Source of the DNA: Pararhizobium sp. IMCC21322 | Lineage (GTDB): Bacteria; Pseudomonadota; Alphaproteobacteria; Rhizobiales; GCA-2746425 | Direction of reading: 5' to 3' | Assembly (NCBI RefSeq): GCF_030758295.1 | Contig: NZ_CP132335.1 | Coordinates: 1-64,000 of the forward strand | Length of the DNA stretch: 64,000 nt | Shown: piece by piece, positions 35,374 to 45,792 of the stretch | How positions within the stretch are numbered: position 1 is the first letter of the stretch | How the letters are laid out: the number at the start of each line of letters is the position of its first letter | Made by a program: the position numbers and the translations under genes | The notes under the pieces: generated by a model | Databases searched by the model: none | What the model was told of the DNA's origin: nothing | The model's input: the letters and a program-made list of their open reading frames with translations, nothing else

Positions 35374-35886
35374 TCATGCCTTTTCTTCGACACGGGCCTT
35401 CAGCGCTTCGTTCATGGCCTTGAAACCACTTTCCGTATCGTTGCCAATCAATGCAAACAAGATAAAGGCCAGCATCCCGCTAAACGTCTCGTTTTGACGG
35501 AATATGGTCGTACCCATGGGTGTCTCCTCCAGCACAAAAGAGTGCTCTCCGTCAAAAATACCTTTGAACCCCAAATGGCCGATCCAGCGGAGTTCCTGCG
35601 CCTCGTCACTGACCAGCACAGTGGGTGTAAAATCCATCGTTGAATTGCCTATGGACTGAATGGTAACGGCGAGTGTGCTGCCGACACGCAGATCACCCGA
35701 CAGATATTTCAAAAAGGGATTCCAATCAGCATAATCAGCCGTGTTCGCCAATTCGGCCCAAATGGCGCTGGCAGGAGCCGCGATTTCAATTTCAGTTGCA
35801 ATGGATTTGGACGTGAACTGCCCGATACTGTAGGCGGCGATCAAAATTGCCGCGACGACGCTGACGGATGTAGAGGTAAATGACAT
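35374..35886 (-). CDS. Membrane-anchored SRPBCC (START-like) protein
   Basis: 170 residues. An N-terminal hydrophobic segment (VSVVAAILIAAYSIG) leads into a polyketide-cyclase/START-like barrel: IEIAAPASAIWAELANTADY, DWNPFLKYLSGDLRVG, and HSFVLEETPMGTTIF with a final FKAMNEALKARVEE helix. These bind hydrophobic ligands. AAAGGAAG precedes the ATG at 35886. It is divergent from the LysR at 36024, which is the likely regulator. Confidence 0.8.
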   Translation of the reverse strand: MSFTSTSVSVVAAILIAAYSIGQFTSKSIATEIEIAAPASAIWAELANTADYADWNPFLKYLSGDLRVGSTLAVTIQSIGNSTMDFTPTVLVSDEAQELRWIGHLGFKGIFDGEHSFVLEETPMGTTIFRQNETFSGMLAFILFALIGNDTESGFKAMNEALKARVEEKA

Positions 35887-36000
35887 TGGGACTTCCTTTT
35901 GGGTTCGGCGGACTATTGGTACCAATGCGCGCCATGTTTTGATCACCCGAATTTAAAGCCAGATATTTTTATATAAACTGACTAATTATTGATATTTAAT

Positions 36001-36014
36001 ATACAAAAATGTAT
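36001..36014. promoter_or_regulatory. Dyad in the SRPBCC/LysR divergent promoter
   Basis: ATACA-AAAA-TGTAT, ten bases before the LysR start, in a strongly AT-rich stretch. It has the dyad form bound by LysR proteins; autoregulation is inferred. Confidence 0.4.
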
Positions 36015-36023
36015 GATTAGATC

Positions 36024-36923
36024 ATGCGAATATCCTGGGATCTCATTAGAACCTTCCAATCCGTGGCCCAGACCGGCAGTCTGTCAGCCGCAGCGCGGGC
36101 GCTACAGCTAACCCAACCTACAATTGGGCGGCATATTGATCTTCTGGAAGATGCGCTGAATGTGTCGCTGTTCATCCGCGGTCGTGAAGGGATGCAGCTA
36201 ACCCCAAAGGGCGCTGATCTCATTGAGTCCGCCAAACAGATGGGCAGCGCCGCAACCGGGTTTGCACGTCATGCATCGGGACTGGATGAAGACATCAGCG
36301 GAGTTGTCCGGATATCAGCCAATGAAGTCTTTGGCGTGTTGATCCTGCCTCGTATGTTGCCGGAATTTTTGGACAACAATCCGGGTATTGAAATCGAACT
36401 TGTGGTCGATAACTCAGCAACAAACCTCACCCAACGTGACGCAGATGTGGCAATACGCATGTTTCGCCCAAAGCAAAATGACTTGGTTGCACGTAAGATT
36501 GCCGAGTTGCCCTTAGGCCTTTACGCTCATCACAATTACCTGTCCAAATATGGTGTCCCAAAAACCCTGAGTGAACTTCATGCGCACCGGCTCATCGGGT
36601 TTGATCGGGAAACCTCTCTGATCGATGCCAGCCGGACGGTGGGTGCAGTCTTCACACCTGAGGATTTTGCGCTGCGTTGCGACAACATCCTGACCCATAT
36701 TGAAGCAATTCGGTCAGGCGTCGGAATCGGTGTCACCCATCAGGGCCTGGCAGATCAGTGGAAAGATGTGGATCAGGTATTGCCAGATATTGCTCTGCCC
36801 AATCTTGAGCTCTGGATTGCCTGTCATTCCGAAGTGCGGCACAACAAGCGCCTGCGCAAAGTGATGGATTTTCTCGGGTCCAAACTCAAAAATCCGTATG
36901 AGAGCGTCTACATCGCACCTTAA
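36024..36923 (+). CDS. LysR-family transcriptional regulator
   Basis: 299 residues. The winged helix (TGSLSAAARALQLTQPTIGR) opens the protein; the effector domain contains VVRISANEVFGVLILPRML, ATNLTQRDADVAIRMFRP and HIEAIRSGVGIGVTHQGLAD. It is divergent from the SRPBCC gene and convergent with the methyltransferase. AT-rich sequence directly upstream suggests a strong or regulated promoter. Inducer unknown. Confidence 0.9.
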   Translation: MRISWDLIRTFQSVAQTGSLSAAARALQLTQPTIGRHIDLLEDALNVSLFIRGREGMQLTPKGADLIESAKQMGSAATGFARHASGLDEDISGVVRISANEVFGVLILPRMLPEFLDNNPGIEIELVVDNSATNLTQRDADVAIRMFRPKQNDLVARKIAELPLGLYAHHNYLSKYGVPKTLSELHAHRLIGFDRETSLIDASRTVGAVFTPEDFALRCDNILTHIEAIRSGVGIGVTHQGLADQWKDVDQVLPDIALPNLELWIACHSEVRHNKRLRKVMDFLGSKLKNPYESVYIAP

Positions 36924-36931
36924 GTGGGTCG

Positions 36932-37846
36932 CTACTGCCCGGTTTTTTCACCGGCCGGCGTCTCCGCGACGCCCAAAGCGTCCGCCAACCGGGTTTTTGC
37001 TGATCCCGGCTGCAAAGGTTTTTGCTGGCTTTCGTGGGGTGCCCAACCTGACAGCGAGACAATCTGAAACGTCGCTGGCACCTTCCCGTCAGCTTCAGAA
37101 AATCGCTCTTTGTAAAGCGCCATGGCACGCAACAGCACATCGCGCCGCAAAGGCCGTGATGCACCCGATTTCAGAATATTAGTCGCACCCATGGCTCGTA
37201 AATCCGACAACAGGCGCAAAGGATTGCCATAACGCACGACCAGCGTGTCAATATCAGCAACCGGCAGGCCAAAGCCCGCCCGCTGCAGCAGCGCACCCAT
37301 GTCCCGAACCTCGCCAAAAGGAAGAACCCGGGGCGCCGCGCCGCCGAGAATCTCGCTTTCAGCTTCCAGTAAAACCTCACGCAATTCAAACAGCGTATCA
37401 CCGCCAAATACCGCTCCCAAAAACAGCCCATCCGGTTTAAGAGCACGGCGAAACTGGATCAGCACGCCGGGTAGATCATTGGCAAATTGCAGCGACAGAA
37501 CAGACGTGACGAGATCATACTGACCACCATCATCATTTCTGTCACCAAGAAGCAGGCCCGTTTCATCCCGAGGGCGATCTATATCCGCACCCGCAAAGCC
37601 TGTCCCAACGGAAACGGTCTCCACTTTGCCTGTGGCCAACAGGGCCTCAGCCAACGCGCGATCCGGTGCATCCACATCCAAGGCATGTACAAAGCTGCGG
37701 TTCACAGCATCCAGCCGTTCCGTCAAATCAGAAAGCGCTGACTGTCTGAGAAACCCCGCATCTGCAAAAGCATCTGGCTGCGCCAGGGCACGACTGCGCC
37801 GCGCAGCGAGCAGTGCATGATTAAAAAGGGCGGGAACGTTAGACAT
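36932..37846 (-). CDS. NDUFAF5/BioC-like methyltransferase
   Basis: 304 residues, class I methyltransferase fold without a perfect glycine motif. FNHALLAARRSRAL at the N-terminus, YDLVTSVLSLQFANDLPGVL and FRRALKPDGLFLGAVFGGDT in the core, and RPLRRDVLLRAMALYKERF near the end are the features of the alphaproteobacterial relatives of NDUFAF5, the complex I assembly hydroxylase. Motif I is poorly conserved (VSVGTGFAG), as in several members. It lies 25 bases downstream of zapA on the same strand. Confidence 0.8.
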   Translation of the reverse strand: MSNVPALFNHALLAARRSRALAQPDAFADAGFLRQSALSDLTERLDAVNRSFVHALDVDAPDRALAEALLATGKVETVSVGTGFAGADIDRPRDETGLLLGDRNDDGGQYDLVTSVLSLQFANDLPGVLIQFRRALKPDGLFLGAVFGGDTLFELREVLLEAESEILGGAAPRVLPFGEVRDMGALLQRAGFGLPVADIDTLVVRYGNPLRLLSDLRAMGATNILKSGASRPLRRDVLLRAMALYKERFSEADGKVPATFQIVSLSGWAPHESQQKPLQPGSAKTRLADALGVAETPAGEKTGQ

Positions 37847-37871
37847 GAAATCGGTCTGTCAAATTTAAACC

Positions 37872-38231
37872 TTAAAGGCCCTCAAGGCGCTCAGCCATTT
37901 CATTGATCAGCCGGGCAGCTTCATCCATCTGCGTGACAAGCTGTGCTTCGCTTTGCTGGACCCGCTCCATCACCTGATCACGGGTCCCACGCAGCCCTTC
38001 AAGTTCGGTCTCCAAAACAGACACCTTGTTGCGCAGCTCAAACACTTCGTCCTGCCCCATCACACCGGCCATAACGGTCAAACGCTGATCACCGATTTCG
38101 CCGAAGGAGGAGCGCAATTGCTTGACCAAAGCATCAAACTGCTCTGCCAGAGCCTGCAGATGCGCTTCCTGACCATCCTCGCAGGCCATGCGGTAGCTGC
38201 GGCCATTAATGTTGACTGTAATTTGCGCCAT
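37872..38231 (-). CDS. zapA: Cell division protein ZapA
   Basis: 119 residues. VTVNINGRSYRMACEDGQEA-like N-terminal domain (ITVNINGRSYRMACEDG), HLQALAEQFDALVKQLRSSF, GDQRLTVMAGVM and a long C-terminal coiled coil (LRNKVSVLETELEGLRGTRD). ZapA bundles FtsZ filaments. It is encoded next to the DUF4164 coiled-coil gene and upstream of tkt in opposite direction, an arrangement known from Rhizobiales. Confidence 0.9.
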   Translation of the reverse strand: MAQITVNINGRSYRMACEDGQEAHLQALAEQFDALVKQLRSSFGEIGDQRLTVMAGVMGQDEVFELRNKVSVLETELEGLRGTRDQVMERVQQSEAQLVTQMDEAARLINEMAERLEGL

Positions 38232-38257
38232 AATCCGCCCGCTCTTCTCCCCGCAGT

Positions 38258-38674
38258 CTACTGCGCCTGATTTTCCAGAACCGTGCGGATAGTCTCCATA
38301 GCGGCAGCCAGCCTCCGCGATACATCCTGATTGACCTGCTGCATGGCCTGTCCCCGGCCTTCTGCCTGATCAAGCCGCGCCGCAAGACGTTTTCGTTCAT
38401 CATTCATCCGATTGAATTCAGAGCGCAATTCGCCCTGATTTTCATCCAGTTTCAGGCGATATTCTACTGCCGCGCGCAAATGCTGCACAGAGTTTCCCAG
38501 CCGCTCCAGCGAAGCGCTGACATCAGATTGCAGAGCAGCGTCTTTTGGCACGGCAGCTTCATTTGGGGCTGCCTTCTGCACGTCCAAATTGCTCTCGGCA
38601 GCGTTCTGGGCAGCGTTTTGCGCAGCCGGCTTTGGATTTCTCGCAAAAGTTCCTGAAAAAGGTCTTTGGGCCAT
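38258..38674 (-). CDS. DUF4164 coiled-coil protein
   Basis: 138 residues. The first 45 are Ala/Asn-rich and probably disordered; the rest is coiled coil (LERLGNSVQHLRAAVEYRL, then LRSEFNRMNDERKRLAARLD and VSRRLAAAMETIRTVLENQ). DUF4164 genes are regularly found between tkt and zapA in Rhizobiales, and the coiled coil plus the partner suggest a role in division, though I know of no proof. Lies 26 bases before zapA in the same operon. Confidence 0.8.
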   Translation of the reverse strand: MAQRPFSGTFARNPKPAAQNAAQNAAESNLDVQKAAPNEAAVPKDAALQSDVSASLERLGNSVQHLRAAVEYRLKLDENQGELRSEFNRMNDERKRLAARLDQAEGRGQAMQQVNQDVSRRLAAAMETIRTVLENQAQ

Positions 38675-39198
38675 CGGATGCTAATGTGTTGCGCCAGAAG
38701 ACCGATTGGGTATTCAACTCGGGGCTTCGGCTGGTTTTGACCAAAGTCATCAATCAAGCCTTCATTTCCCGAGGCTTGAAGACTCACTAAAGTGCGGTTT
38801 CATAAACATTCATACTCAGAAGCAGGCAATTATGCGGCAAAGCCACATTCAGCACCCTTCGCCGAAGCAACTCGCCACCCTGCCGATCCTGTGCAGGCGT
38901 CTAATATGCGAAGTTTGCCTCTTTGCGCGGATTCGCACAAGTCCTTTTATGACAATGGCTTGGTCAAATTTCATTATAGGACGCTGTAAGGCGTATCAGA
39001 CATTTTTTCCATCATCGGCGATCCTGCCCCTTACACCAGCCTGCAGCACTGGCAGCTGCCCGATTGACTCACGGGTGCCAGATGCTATGTGTCTGCGCAA
39101 ACCAACAACAGGATCAAATCGTCGGTCTGCGGGGACCATGACGCGCCTTTTGGCCCTGACCAACACATCACCCAACCGGGATTAAAGAGACACTCTCT
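38675..39198. other. Intergenic region between DUF4164 and tkt, no gene seen
   Basis: 524 bases. Open frames here read as non-protein sequence. Near 38965 the run TTGGTC followed 17 bases further by a TTATAG-like hexamer may be a tkt promoter. I looked for 6S RNA, which often neighbours zapA, and did not recognise it. The rest shows nothing I can name. Confidence 0.4.
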
Positions 39199-41190
39199 AT
39201 GACAAACAGTGAAAAACATAACAGCATGGCCAATGCCATTCGCGCCCTTTCCATGGACGCTGTTCAAGCGGCAAATTCAGGCCATCCGGGCCTGCCAATG
39301 GGCGTTGCAGATATCGCCACGGTTCTGTTCACCAAATTCATGAAATTTGATCCTGTTGATTCAAAATGGGCAGACCGTGACCGGTTTGTTCTGTCTGCCG
39401 GCCATGGATCCATGCTGTTATATTCGCTGCTCTATCTGCTGGGTTACGAAGACATGACTCTGGAGGAAATCAAGAATTTCCGCCAAATGGGATCAAAGAC
39501 TGCTGGTCACCCGGAATACGGCCATGCGACAGGTATTGAAACCACCACCGGCCCACTGGGTCAGGGCCTTGCCACAGCAGTTGGCATGGCCATGGCAGAA
39601 AAGAAGATGGCCGATGAATTTGGCTCGGGCATCGTCGATCACCACACTTATGTCGTGGCATCCGATGGTGATTTGATGGAAGGCATCAGTCATGAAGCCA
39701 TTTCACTGGCGGGCCATCTTGGCCTCAACAAGCTGATCGTGCTGTTCGACAATAATGGCATTTCAATTGACGGCCCGTTGACCCTGTCGGAATCCGGCGA
39801 CCAGATCAAACGCTTTGAAGCGGCAAACTGGAACACGATTTCAGTTGATGGCCACGACGAAGAAGCCATCGCGGAAGCCATTGAAGCGGCCCAGAGCAGT
39901 GACAAGCCCACGCTGATTGCCTGCAAGACAATCATCGGCTACGGCGCACCAAACAAAGCCGGCAAATCAGCGGCTCACGGCTCACCACTAGGCCCTGAAG
40001 AGATTGCCGGCGCACGCAAAAACCTCGGCTGGGATCATGAGCCTTTCGACATTCCAAGCGACGTTCTGGATGCATGGCGCATTGCCGGATTGCGGTCCTC
40101 GCAGGCGCACAAGGAATGGAACAAACAATTCGCCAAGCTGGATTCTGACGTTCGGTCCGAATTTGAGCGCCGCACCAATGGCAGATTGCCCGCTGGTTTT
40201 GGTCAGGCCATTCTGAACTACAAAAAACAACTCGCCATCGAACCACCGACAATGGCAACGCGGAAATCATCCGAAGCTGCATTGGAAGTGGTCAACGCCG
40301 CAATTCCGGAAACCATTGGCGGCTCTGCCGATCTGACAGGGTCCAACAACACCCGCACCAAGGACATGGTCGCCTGGTCTGCGGATGATTTTTCCGGACG
40401 CTTTGTCCATTATGGCATTCGCGAGCATGGCATGGCAGCCGCTATGAATGGCATGGCCCTGCATGGCGGCCTCATTCCTTATTCCGGCGGCTTTCTGATT
40501 TTCTCCGATTACTGCCGGCCATCCATCCGTCTGGCAGCCCTGATGGGCATCCGCGTTATTCACGTGCTCACGCATGATTCCATTGGCCTTGGCGAAGATG
40601 GTCCAACCCATCAGCCCGTTGAGCATCTGGCTGCTTTGCGCGCCATTCCAAACCTCAACGTTTTCCGCCCCTGTGATGCAGTGGAAACTGCAGAATGCTG
40701 GCAACTGGCTCTGGAAAACGAGACCGCACCAAGTGCAATGGCACTGACCCGCCAGAACCTGAAGCCAGCCCGTCATGAATTTGACACCGAAAACCTGTGC
40801 GCACGCGGCGCTTACGAGGTTGTCATTTCTGAAGGCGAGACTGCAGACGTCACCCTGTTTGCATCTGGCTCCGAAGTCGAGATCGCCATTGAGGCCAGCG
40901 AAATGCTCACTCAGGCCGGTCACACCACACGTGTTGTTTCGGTGCCATGTTTTGAGCTGTTTGAAGCCCAGAGTGCGGAATATAAAGCAGCCACCATTGG
41001 CAACTCGAAGGTAAAGATTGCCATCGAAGCAGCTATAGAAATGGGCTGGCGCCGCTTTACCGGAGACAATGGAGATTTTGTCGGCATGACCGGCTTTGGT
41101 GCATCGGGACCTTACAAGGAATTATACGAACATTTTGGAATTACAGCCGAGGCCGTCGTAGAGCTGGCGACCAAAAAGCTGGCCAAATAG
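39199..41190 (+). CDS. tkt: Transketolase
   Basis: 663 residues, normal length. [20 protein letters not shown] begins the protein; GDGDLMEG is replaced by [14 protein letters not shown], the thiamine-diphosphate motif with [29 protein letters not shown]-like [20 protein letters not shown] holds the catalytic glutamate. It moves two-carbon units between sugar phosphates in the pentose-phosphate pathway. First gene of the central-carbon block, 64 bases upstream of gap. Confidence 0.97.
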   Translation: MTNSEKHNSMANAIRALSMDAVQAANSGHPGLPMGVADIATVLFTKFMKFDPVDSKWADRDRFVLSAGHGSMLLYSLLYLLGYEDMTLEEIKNFRQMGSKTAGHPEYGHATGIETTTGPLGQGLATAVGMAMAEKKMADEFGSGIVDHHTYVVASDGDLMEGISHEAISLAGHLGLNKLIVLFDNNGISIDGPLTLSESGDQIKRFEAANWNTISVDGHDEEAIAEAIEAAQSSDKPTLIACKTIIGYGAPNKAGKSAAHGSPLGPEEIAGARKNLGWDHEPFDIPSDVLDAWRIAGLRSSQAHKEWNKQFAKLDSDVRSEFERRTNGRLPAGFGQAILNYKKQLAIEPPTMATRKSSEAALEVVNAAIPETIGGSADLTGSNNTRTKDMVAWSADDFSGRFVHYGIREHGMAAAMNGMALHGGLIPYSGGFLIFSDYCRPSIRLAALMGIRVIHVLTHDSIGLGEDGPTHQPVEHLAALRAIPNLNVFRPCDAVETAECWQLALENETAPSAMALTRQNLKPARHEFDTENLCARGAYEVVISEGETADVTLFASGSEVEIAIEASEMLTQAGHTTRVVSVPCFELFEAQSAEYKAATIGNSKVKIAIEAAIEMGWRRFTGDNGDFVGMTGFGASGPYKELYEHFGITAEAVVELATKKLAK

Positions 41191-41254
41191 GGCTCTACGC
41201 CTGACATTAAATTGAAGAACTGATAGATCTCCCGTTCGGGAAAGGAAAATAGGA

Positions 41255-42256
41255 ATGACTGTAAAAGTTGCCATTAATGGTTTTGGACGTATTGGCCGTA
41301 ATGTTCTGCGTGCCATCATCGAATCTGGCCGGACCGACATTCAGGTCATCGGCATTAATGATCTGGGTCCAGTTGAAACCAATGCGCATCTGATGCGCTA
41401 TGATTCCGTTCATGGCAGATTCCCCGGCACCGTAACGGTCGATGGCGACACCATTGACGTTGGTCAGGGGCCAATCAAGGTCACAGCAATTCGCGATCCG
41501 AAAGAACTGCCATGGGGCGACGTCGATGTCGCTTTGGAATGCACCGGCATTTTCACCAATCGGGAAAAGGCTGGTTTCCACTTGGAAAACGGCTCCAAGA
41601 AGGTGCTGATTTCCGCACCTGGCGGCTCCGATGTGAAAACCATCGTCTATGGCGTCAATGATGCGAGCCTTTCTGCAGATGACAAGATCGTCTCTAACGC
41701 GTCTTGTACAACCAACTGCCTGTCACCCGTGGTTTATGTGCTGAACAATGCAATCGGCATCGACAAGGGCTTCATGACAACGATCCACTCTTATACCGGT
41801 GATCAGCCAACTCTGGACACCATGCACAAGGATCTGTACCGGGGCCGCGCAGCAGCCCTGTCCATGATCCCGACATCAACTGGCGCTGCCAAGGCAGTTG
41901 GCCTGGTATTGCCGGAATTGAACGGCAAGCTGGATGGTGTTGCGATTCGCGTGCCAACACCGAATGTCTCGGTTGTAGATCTGACCTTCAACGCCTCACG
42001 CGCAACCAGCGTTGAGGAAATCAACGACGCCATCCGCGCTGCCGCAGACGGAGAGCTGAAAGGCATTCTGGGCTATACAGACGAGCCACTGGTTTCCTCG
42101 GACTTCAACCATGACAGCCATTCATCTGTATTCCATATGGATCAGACCAAAGTCATGGACGGCACCATGTGCCGGATTTTGACCTGGTACGATAATGAAT
42201 GGGGTTTCTCCAATCGAATGAGCGACACAGCCGTTGCAATGGGCAAACTGAACTGA
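41255..42256 (+). CDS. gap: Glyceraldehyde-3-phosphate dehydrogenase
   Basis: 333 residues. [17 protein letters not shown] is the NAD-binding start, [19 protein letters not shown] holds the catalytic cysteine, and [13 protein letters not shown] the C-terminal signature. AGGAAAATAGGA precedes the ATG. A strong terminator hairpin follows three bases after the stop, so pgk is transcribed separately or by read-through. Confidence 0.97.
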   Translation: MTVKVAINGFGRIGRNVLRAIIESGRTDIQVIGINDLGPVETNAHLMRYDSVHGRFPGTVTVDGDTIDVGQGPIKVTAIRDPKELPWGDVDVALECTGIFTNREKAGFHLENGSKKVLISAPGGSDVKTIVYGVNDASLSADDKIVSNASCTTNCLSPVVYVLNNAIGIDKGFMTTIHSYTGDQPTLDTMHKDLYRGRAAALSMIPTSTGAAKAVGLVLPELNGKLDGVAIRVPTPNVSVVDLTFNASRATSVEEINDAIRAAADGELKGILGYTDEPLVSSDFNHDSHSSVFHMDQTKVMDGTMCRILTWYDNEWGFSNRMSDTAVAMGKLN

Positions 42257-42258
42257 TT

Positions 42259-42286
42259 AAAAAGGGTTGCTTCGGCAGCCCTTTTT
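42259..42286 (+). terminator. Rho-independent terminator after gap
   Basis: AAAAAGGGTTGC-TTCG-GCAGCCCTTTTT: a 12-bp stem with one G-T pair, a stable TTCG tetraloop and a T-run. A-runs on the left make it bidirectional in principle. Confidence 0.93.
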
Positions 42287-42326
42287 CTTGGTACCTCCAC
42301 ACCTTAGCCTTTAATGGAGAGCAGTC

Positions 42327-42866
42327 ATGTCGCCCGAAAATATTTTGACCTTCTGGTTTGAAGAACACACCCAAGATGATTGGTTTGGCGGAAAAGCCGA
42401 GTTTGACGACGCGGTGAAAGCCCGCTTCGGTGATCTTGTGCCACAGGCGGAAGCAAGTGAGCTGTTCGGCTGGCGCAAATCACCACAAGGCCGTTTGGCT
42501 GAGATCATCATTCTGGATCAATTCACACGCCAATTATTCCGCGGAGAAGCAAGGGCCTTTGCCAGCGATCGTCTGGCACTTGCACTGGCGCAGGAGGCCG
42601 TTGCAAGCGGCGATGACCTGCAATTGAGCGAAGTGCAGCGGTCATTTCTCTACATGCCCTACATGCATTCTGAAAGTCTGGTCATCCAGCACGAATCCGT
42701 TCGGGTTTTCACCCCGCTGGATGAAGATGATTTGAAATTTGCCGAAGGCCACCGCGAAATTATTCAGCGCTTCGGACGTTTTCCCAAACGCAACGAAGCC
42801 CTCGGACGCGCCTCCACACAAGAAGAACGCGACTACATTGCCGATTCCGGCAGTTCCATGTTTTAA
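42327..42866 (+). CDS. DUF924-family protein
   Basis: 179 residues. [20 protein letters not shown] at the start, [20 protein letters not shown] and [20 protein letters not shown] are the signature segments of DUF924, an all-helical TPR-like fold without assigned function. Placed between gap and pgk, 10 bases before pgk, so it is co-transcribed with the glycolytic genes. Function unknown. Confidence 0.88.
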   Translation: MSPENILTFWFEEHTQDDWFGGKAEFDDAVKARFGDLVPQAEASELFGWRKSPQGRLAEIIILDQFTRQLFRGEARAFASDRLALALAQEAVASGDDLQLSEVQRSFLYMPYMHSESLVIQHESVRVFTPLDEDDLKFAEGHREIIQRFGRFPKRNEALGRASTQEERDYIADSGSSMF

Positions 42867-42876
42867 GGACCCCCAA

Positions 42877-44073
42877 ATGTCTGAATTCAAAACGTTTGAT
42901 GATCTGGACCCATCTGGCAAAACCTGCCTTGTTCGGGTCGATCTGAACGTACCAATGGCCGACGGAAAAGTGACAGACACCACCCGTATCGACCGCATTC
43001 TACCCACCATCCGCGAATTGTCGGACAAGGGCGCAAAGACAGTTCTGCTGGCCCATTTCGGACGCCCCAACGGCCAGATCGTGCCCGACATGTCCCTGAA
43101 ACAGGTCGTTCCCGCACTCACCCACGCAGTTGGAAAACCAATTGCTTTTGCCGCAGACTGTGTTGGCACAACAGCGGAACAGGCGATAGCTGGCCTGATG
43201 CCAGGCGATATCATTCTTCTGGAAAATACCCGGTTTCACCCGGGTGAAGAGAAAAACGACCCGGAGCTTGCCCGCGACATGGCAAAACTTGGCGATGTTT
43301 ATGTCAATGATGCTTTCTCAGCCGCGCACCGCGCCCATGTGTCCACCGAAGGACTGGCCCATTTGCTGCCAGCCTATGCCGGCCGCACCATGCAGGCGGA
43401 ACTGGAAGCTCTCTCCGCTGGTCTTGGCAATCCTGTAGCGCCGGTCATGGCCATTGTCGGCGGCGCCAAGGTCTCCAGCAAGCTGGACCTTTTACAAAAC
43501 CTGATGACCAAGGTTGATATGCTGGTGATCGGCGGCGGCATGGCCAACACATTTTTGGCCGCCATGGGCAAGGATGTCGGCAAATCACTGTGCGAACATG
43601 ATCTGGCCGACACCGCCCGCCACATCATGGACACGGCAGCAGAAAACCAATGTGAAATCATTCTGCCGGTTGATGCAGTCATCGCCCGCGAATTCAAGGC
43701 ACATGCCGAGAACGAAAACGTCTCGGTCGATGATGTTCCGGCCGACGCCATGATGCTGGATGTCGGGCCAAAGACAATAGCCCTGATCAGCACCAAGCTG
43801 GATCAAACAAAAACCCTTGTGTGGAATGGCCCGCTCGGTGCGTTTGAAATGGAGCCGTTTGACTCAGCCACTGTGGCAACCGCCCAACATGCCGGAAAGC
43901 TGACAGAAGCTGGCAAACTAATCTCTGTAGCAGGTGGTGGCGACACGGTTTCTGCCATGAACCACGCAGGCGTTGGCAATCAGCTGAGCTACATATCGAC
44001 GGCTGGCGGCGCATTTTTGGAATGGATGGAAGGCAAACCCCTTCCAGGCGTAGATGCACTCAAAGCCGCCTGA
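42877..44073 (+). CDS. pgk: Phosphoglycerate kinase
   Basis: 398 residues. [39 protein letters not shown]-like [16 protein letters not shown], and [13 protein letters not shown] near the end are the substrate and ATP-binding motifs. The ATG at 42877 follows TTAAGGACCCCC, with AAGGA as ribosome site. Start confirmed by [16 protein letters not shown] at the expected N-terminus. Confidence 0.97.
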   Translation: MSEFKTFDDLDPSGKTCLVRVDLNVPMADGKVTDTTRIDRILPTIRELSDKGAKTVLLAHFGRPNGQIVPDMSLKQVVPALTHAVGKPIAFAADCVGTTAEQAIAGLMPGDIILLENTRFHPGEEKNDPELARDMAKLGDVYVNDAFSAAHRAHVSTEGLAHLLPAYAGRTMQAELEALSAGLGNPVAPVMAIVGGAKVSSKLDLLQNLMTKVDMLVIGGGMANTFLAAMGKDVGKSLCEHDLADTARHIMDTAAENQCEIILPVDAVIAREFKAHAENENVSVDDVPADAMMLDVGPKTIALISTKLDQTKTLVWNGPLGAFEMEPFDSATVATAQHAGKLTEAGKLISVAGGGDTVSAMNHAGVGNQLSYISTAGGAFLEWMEGKPLPGVDALKAA

Positions 44074-44101
44074 GCGGTGGTTTTCAAGAAGGAGCACACT
44101 C

Positions 44102-45118
44102 ATGAGCACAATTCACGACATCGCTTCCGCAATGGTAAAACAGGGACAGGGCCTTCTGGCCGCTGACGAGAGCACCGGCACGATTAAAAAACGCTTCGAC
44201 AGCATCCATGTCGATTGCACAGCTGCCAGCCGTTGTGAATACCGCGAAATGCTGTTCCGCAGCGACGCTATGAAAGAGGCCGTTTCGGGCGTCATTCTGT
44301 TTGAAGAAACACTGAACCAGACCGGATCGGATGGCACCCGCCTGGTCGATCTGATCACGGCCACCGGAGCCATTCCCGGCGTCAAGGTCGACAAGGGCGC
44401 AAAGCCGCTTGCGGGCCATCCCGGAGAAACCGTGACGGAAGGCCTTGATGGACTGCGAGAGCGGCTTGCGGAGTATCATGACAAAGGTGCGAGATTCGCA
44501 AAATGGCGTTCTGTTATTTCCATCGGCGATGGTCGGCCAAGCTGGAATGCGGTGAAGGCCAATGCCCACGGCCTCGCCCGCTATGCAGCGCTCTGTCAGG
44601 AAGCCGGAATTGTGCCCATCGTCGAGCCGGAAGTCGCCATGGACGGGCCGGACGCCAAACACGACATTGATCAATGCGCTGAAGTCTCCCGCTGGGTGCT
44701 GAGCGCTGTTTTCAATGAGCTCTACGATGCCAAGGTAGATCTTGAAGGCATGATCCTCAAACCGAACATGGTGGTCCCCGGCCAGCACTGCGCAAAACGC
44801 GCCAGCATTGAAGAAGTGGCAGAGAAGACCATTGCCTGCTTCAAGGCTGAAGTCCCGGCGGCGGTTCCCGGCATTGCCTTCCTGTCCGGAGGCCAGACCG
44901 ATCTTGAAGCCACAGCACATTTGAACGCCATGAATGCGGCCTATGATCTGCCCTGGGTTCTGACCTTCTCCTATGGTCGAGCCTTGCAGGCCTCGGCTCT
45001 GAAAACATGGTGTGGCAAGTCGGAAAACACGGCAGCGGCCCAAAAAGCATTCGATCATCGCGCCCGCATGAACGGATTGGCTGCCTGTGGTAAATGGTCA
45101 GACAGTTTGGAAGTATAA
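44102..45118 (+). CDS. fbaB: Fructose-bisphosphate aldolase class I
   Basis: 338 residues. GLLAADESTGTIKKRF begins the protein, KWRSVISIGDG and VPIVEPEVAMDG follow, and GMILKPNMVVPGQ contains the Schiff-base lysine. The C-terminus FSYGRALQASALKTW and GKWSDSLEV is of the eukaryote-like class I type. AAGGAG precedes the ATG at 44102. The next gene starts at the last base of its TAA. Confidence 0.95.
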   Translation: MSTIHDIASAMVKQGQGLLAADESTGTIKKRFDSIHVDCTAASRCEYREMLFRSDAMKEAVSGVILFEETLNQTGSDGTRLVDLITATGAIPGVKVDKGAKPLAGHPGETVTEGLDGLRERLAEYHDKGARFAKWRSVISIGDGRPSWNAVKANAHGLARYAALCQEAGIVPIVEPEVAMDGPDAKHDIDQCAEVSRWVLSAVFNELYDAKVDLEGMILKPNMVVPGQHCAKRASIEEVAEKTIACFKAEVPAAVPGIAFLSGGQTDLEATAHLNAMNAAYDLPWVLTFSYGRALQASALKTWCGKSENTAAAQKAFDHRARMNGLAACGKWSDSLEV

Positions 45119-45759
45119 TGGTTGCAAATTTACGCCCCGGTGCTCAGCTGTTTCTGGTGACGCCCCAATTTGACGACAGGGATGCATTTGCAACTCTGTT
45201 GGAAACCGTGCTCAAAGCGGCCGATGTCGCGGCTGTGCTGATCGCACCAAGAGGCCCAGACAATGTGTCCGATACCTATCAAAATGACTGCAAGCAACTG
45301 GTACCCATCGCCCAGAATCATGGCGCAGCAGCGCTGACCATGAATGACACACAGATCAGTGGCCGTGCCAATGCGGACGGCATTCATCTGACCGGCAATC
45401 TGAAAGAACTCAAGGACGTCACCAGCCGTTTCCAACCGAAAAAAATTGTCGGTGCCGGAGCCATCAAGGACCGGCATGACGCCATGGAAAAAGGCGAAGC
45501 CCTGCCGGATTATCTGTTGTTTGGCGATGTGTTTGAAACCGGTGAAAGTGAGACGGAAACAACGCTGGAACTGGCGGGCTGGTGGGCCGATCTGTTTGAA
45601 ATTCCCTGCGTGGCGATGGCCGGCAAAAATCTCGACGATGTGAGCAACGCGCTCACAACAGGTGCAGATTTTATTGGCGTTGGCAGCTTTGTCTGGCAGC
45701 ACCCGGATGGCCCAGAAACTGCCATAATGGAAGCTCATAAATTGCTGCAAGGCGGATAG
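45118..45759 (+). CDS. ThiE/TenI-like thiamine-phosphate-synthase-family protein
   Basis: 213 residues forming a TIM barrel of the thiamine phosphate synthase family. Recognisable are AALTMNDTQISGRANADGIHL, KKIVGAGAIKDRHDAMEKGE, LPDYLLFGDVFETG and a glycine-rich GADFIGVGSFVW phosphate-binding end. It deviates from ThiE in the pyrimidine and metal region. Start codon overlaps the fba stop (TAATG), so it is coupled to the aldolase, which does not suggest thiamine synthesis directly. Transketolase in the block needs thiamine diphosphate, but any link is speculation. Confidence 0.75.
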   Translation: MVANLRPGAQLFLVTPQFDDRDAFATLLETVLKAADVAAVLIAPRGPDNVSDTYQNDCKQLVPIAQNHGAAALTMNDTQISGRANADGIHLTGNLKELKDVTSRFQPKKIVGAGAIKDRHDAMEKGEALPDYLLFGDVFETGESETETTLELAGWWADLFEIPCVAMAGKNLDDVSNALTTGADFIGVGSFVWQHPDGPETAIMEAHKLLQGG

Positions 45760-45792
45760 GGCATTGCCCGTCCGGCATCACATTCAGGATTT

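Noticed and set aside
38706-39185. A 159-codon open frame upstream of tkt.
   Set aside because: The translation has no domain-like pattern and the region is better explained as a promoter region.
38675-39198. Possible 6S RNA, which often lies near zapA.
   Set aside because: No long rod-like complementarity with a central bubble was found by eye.
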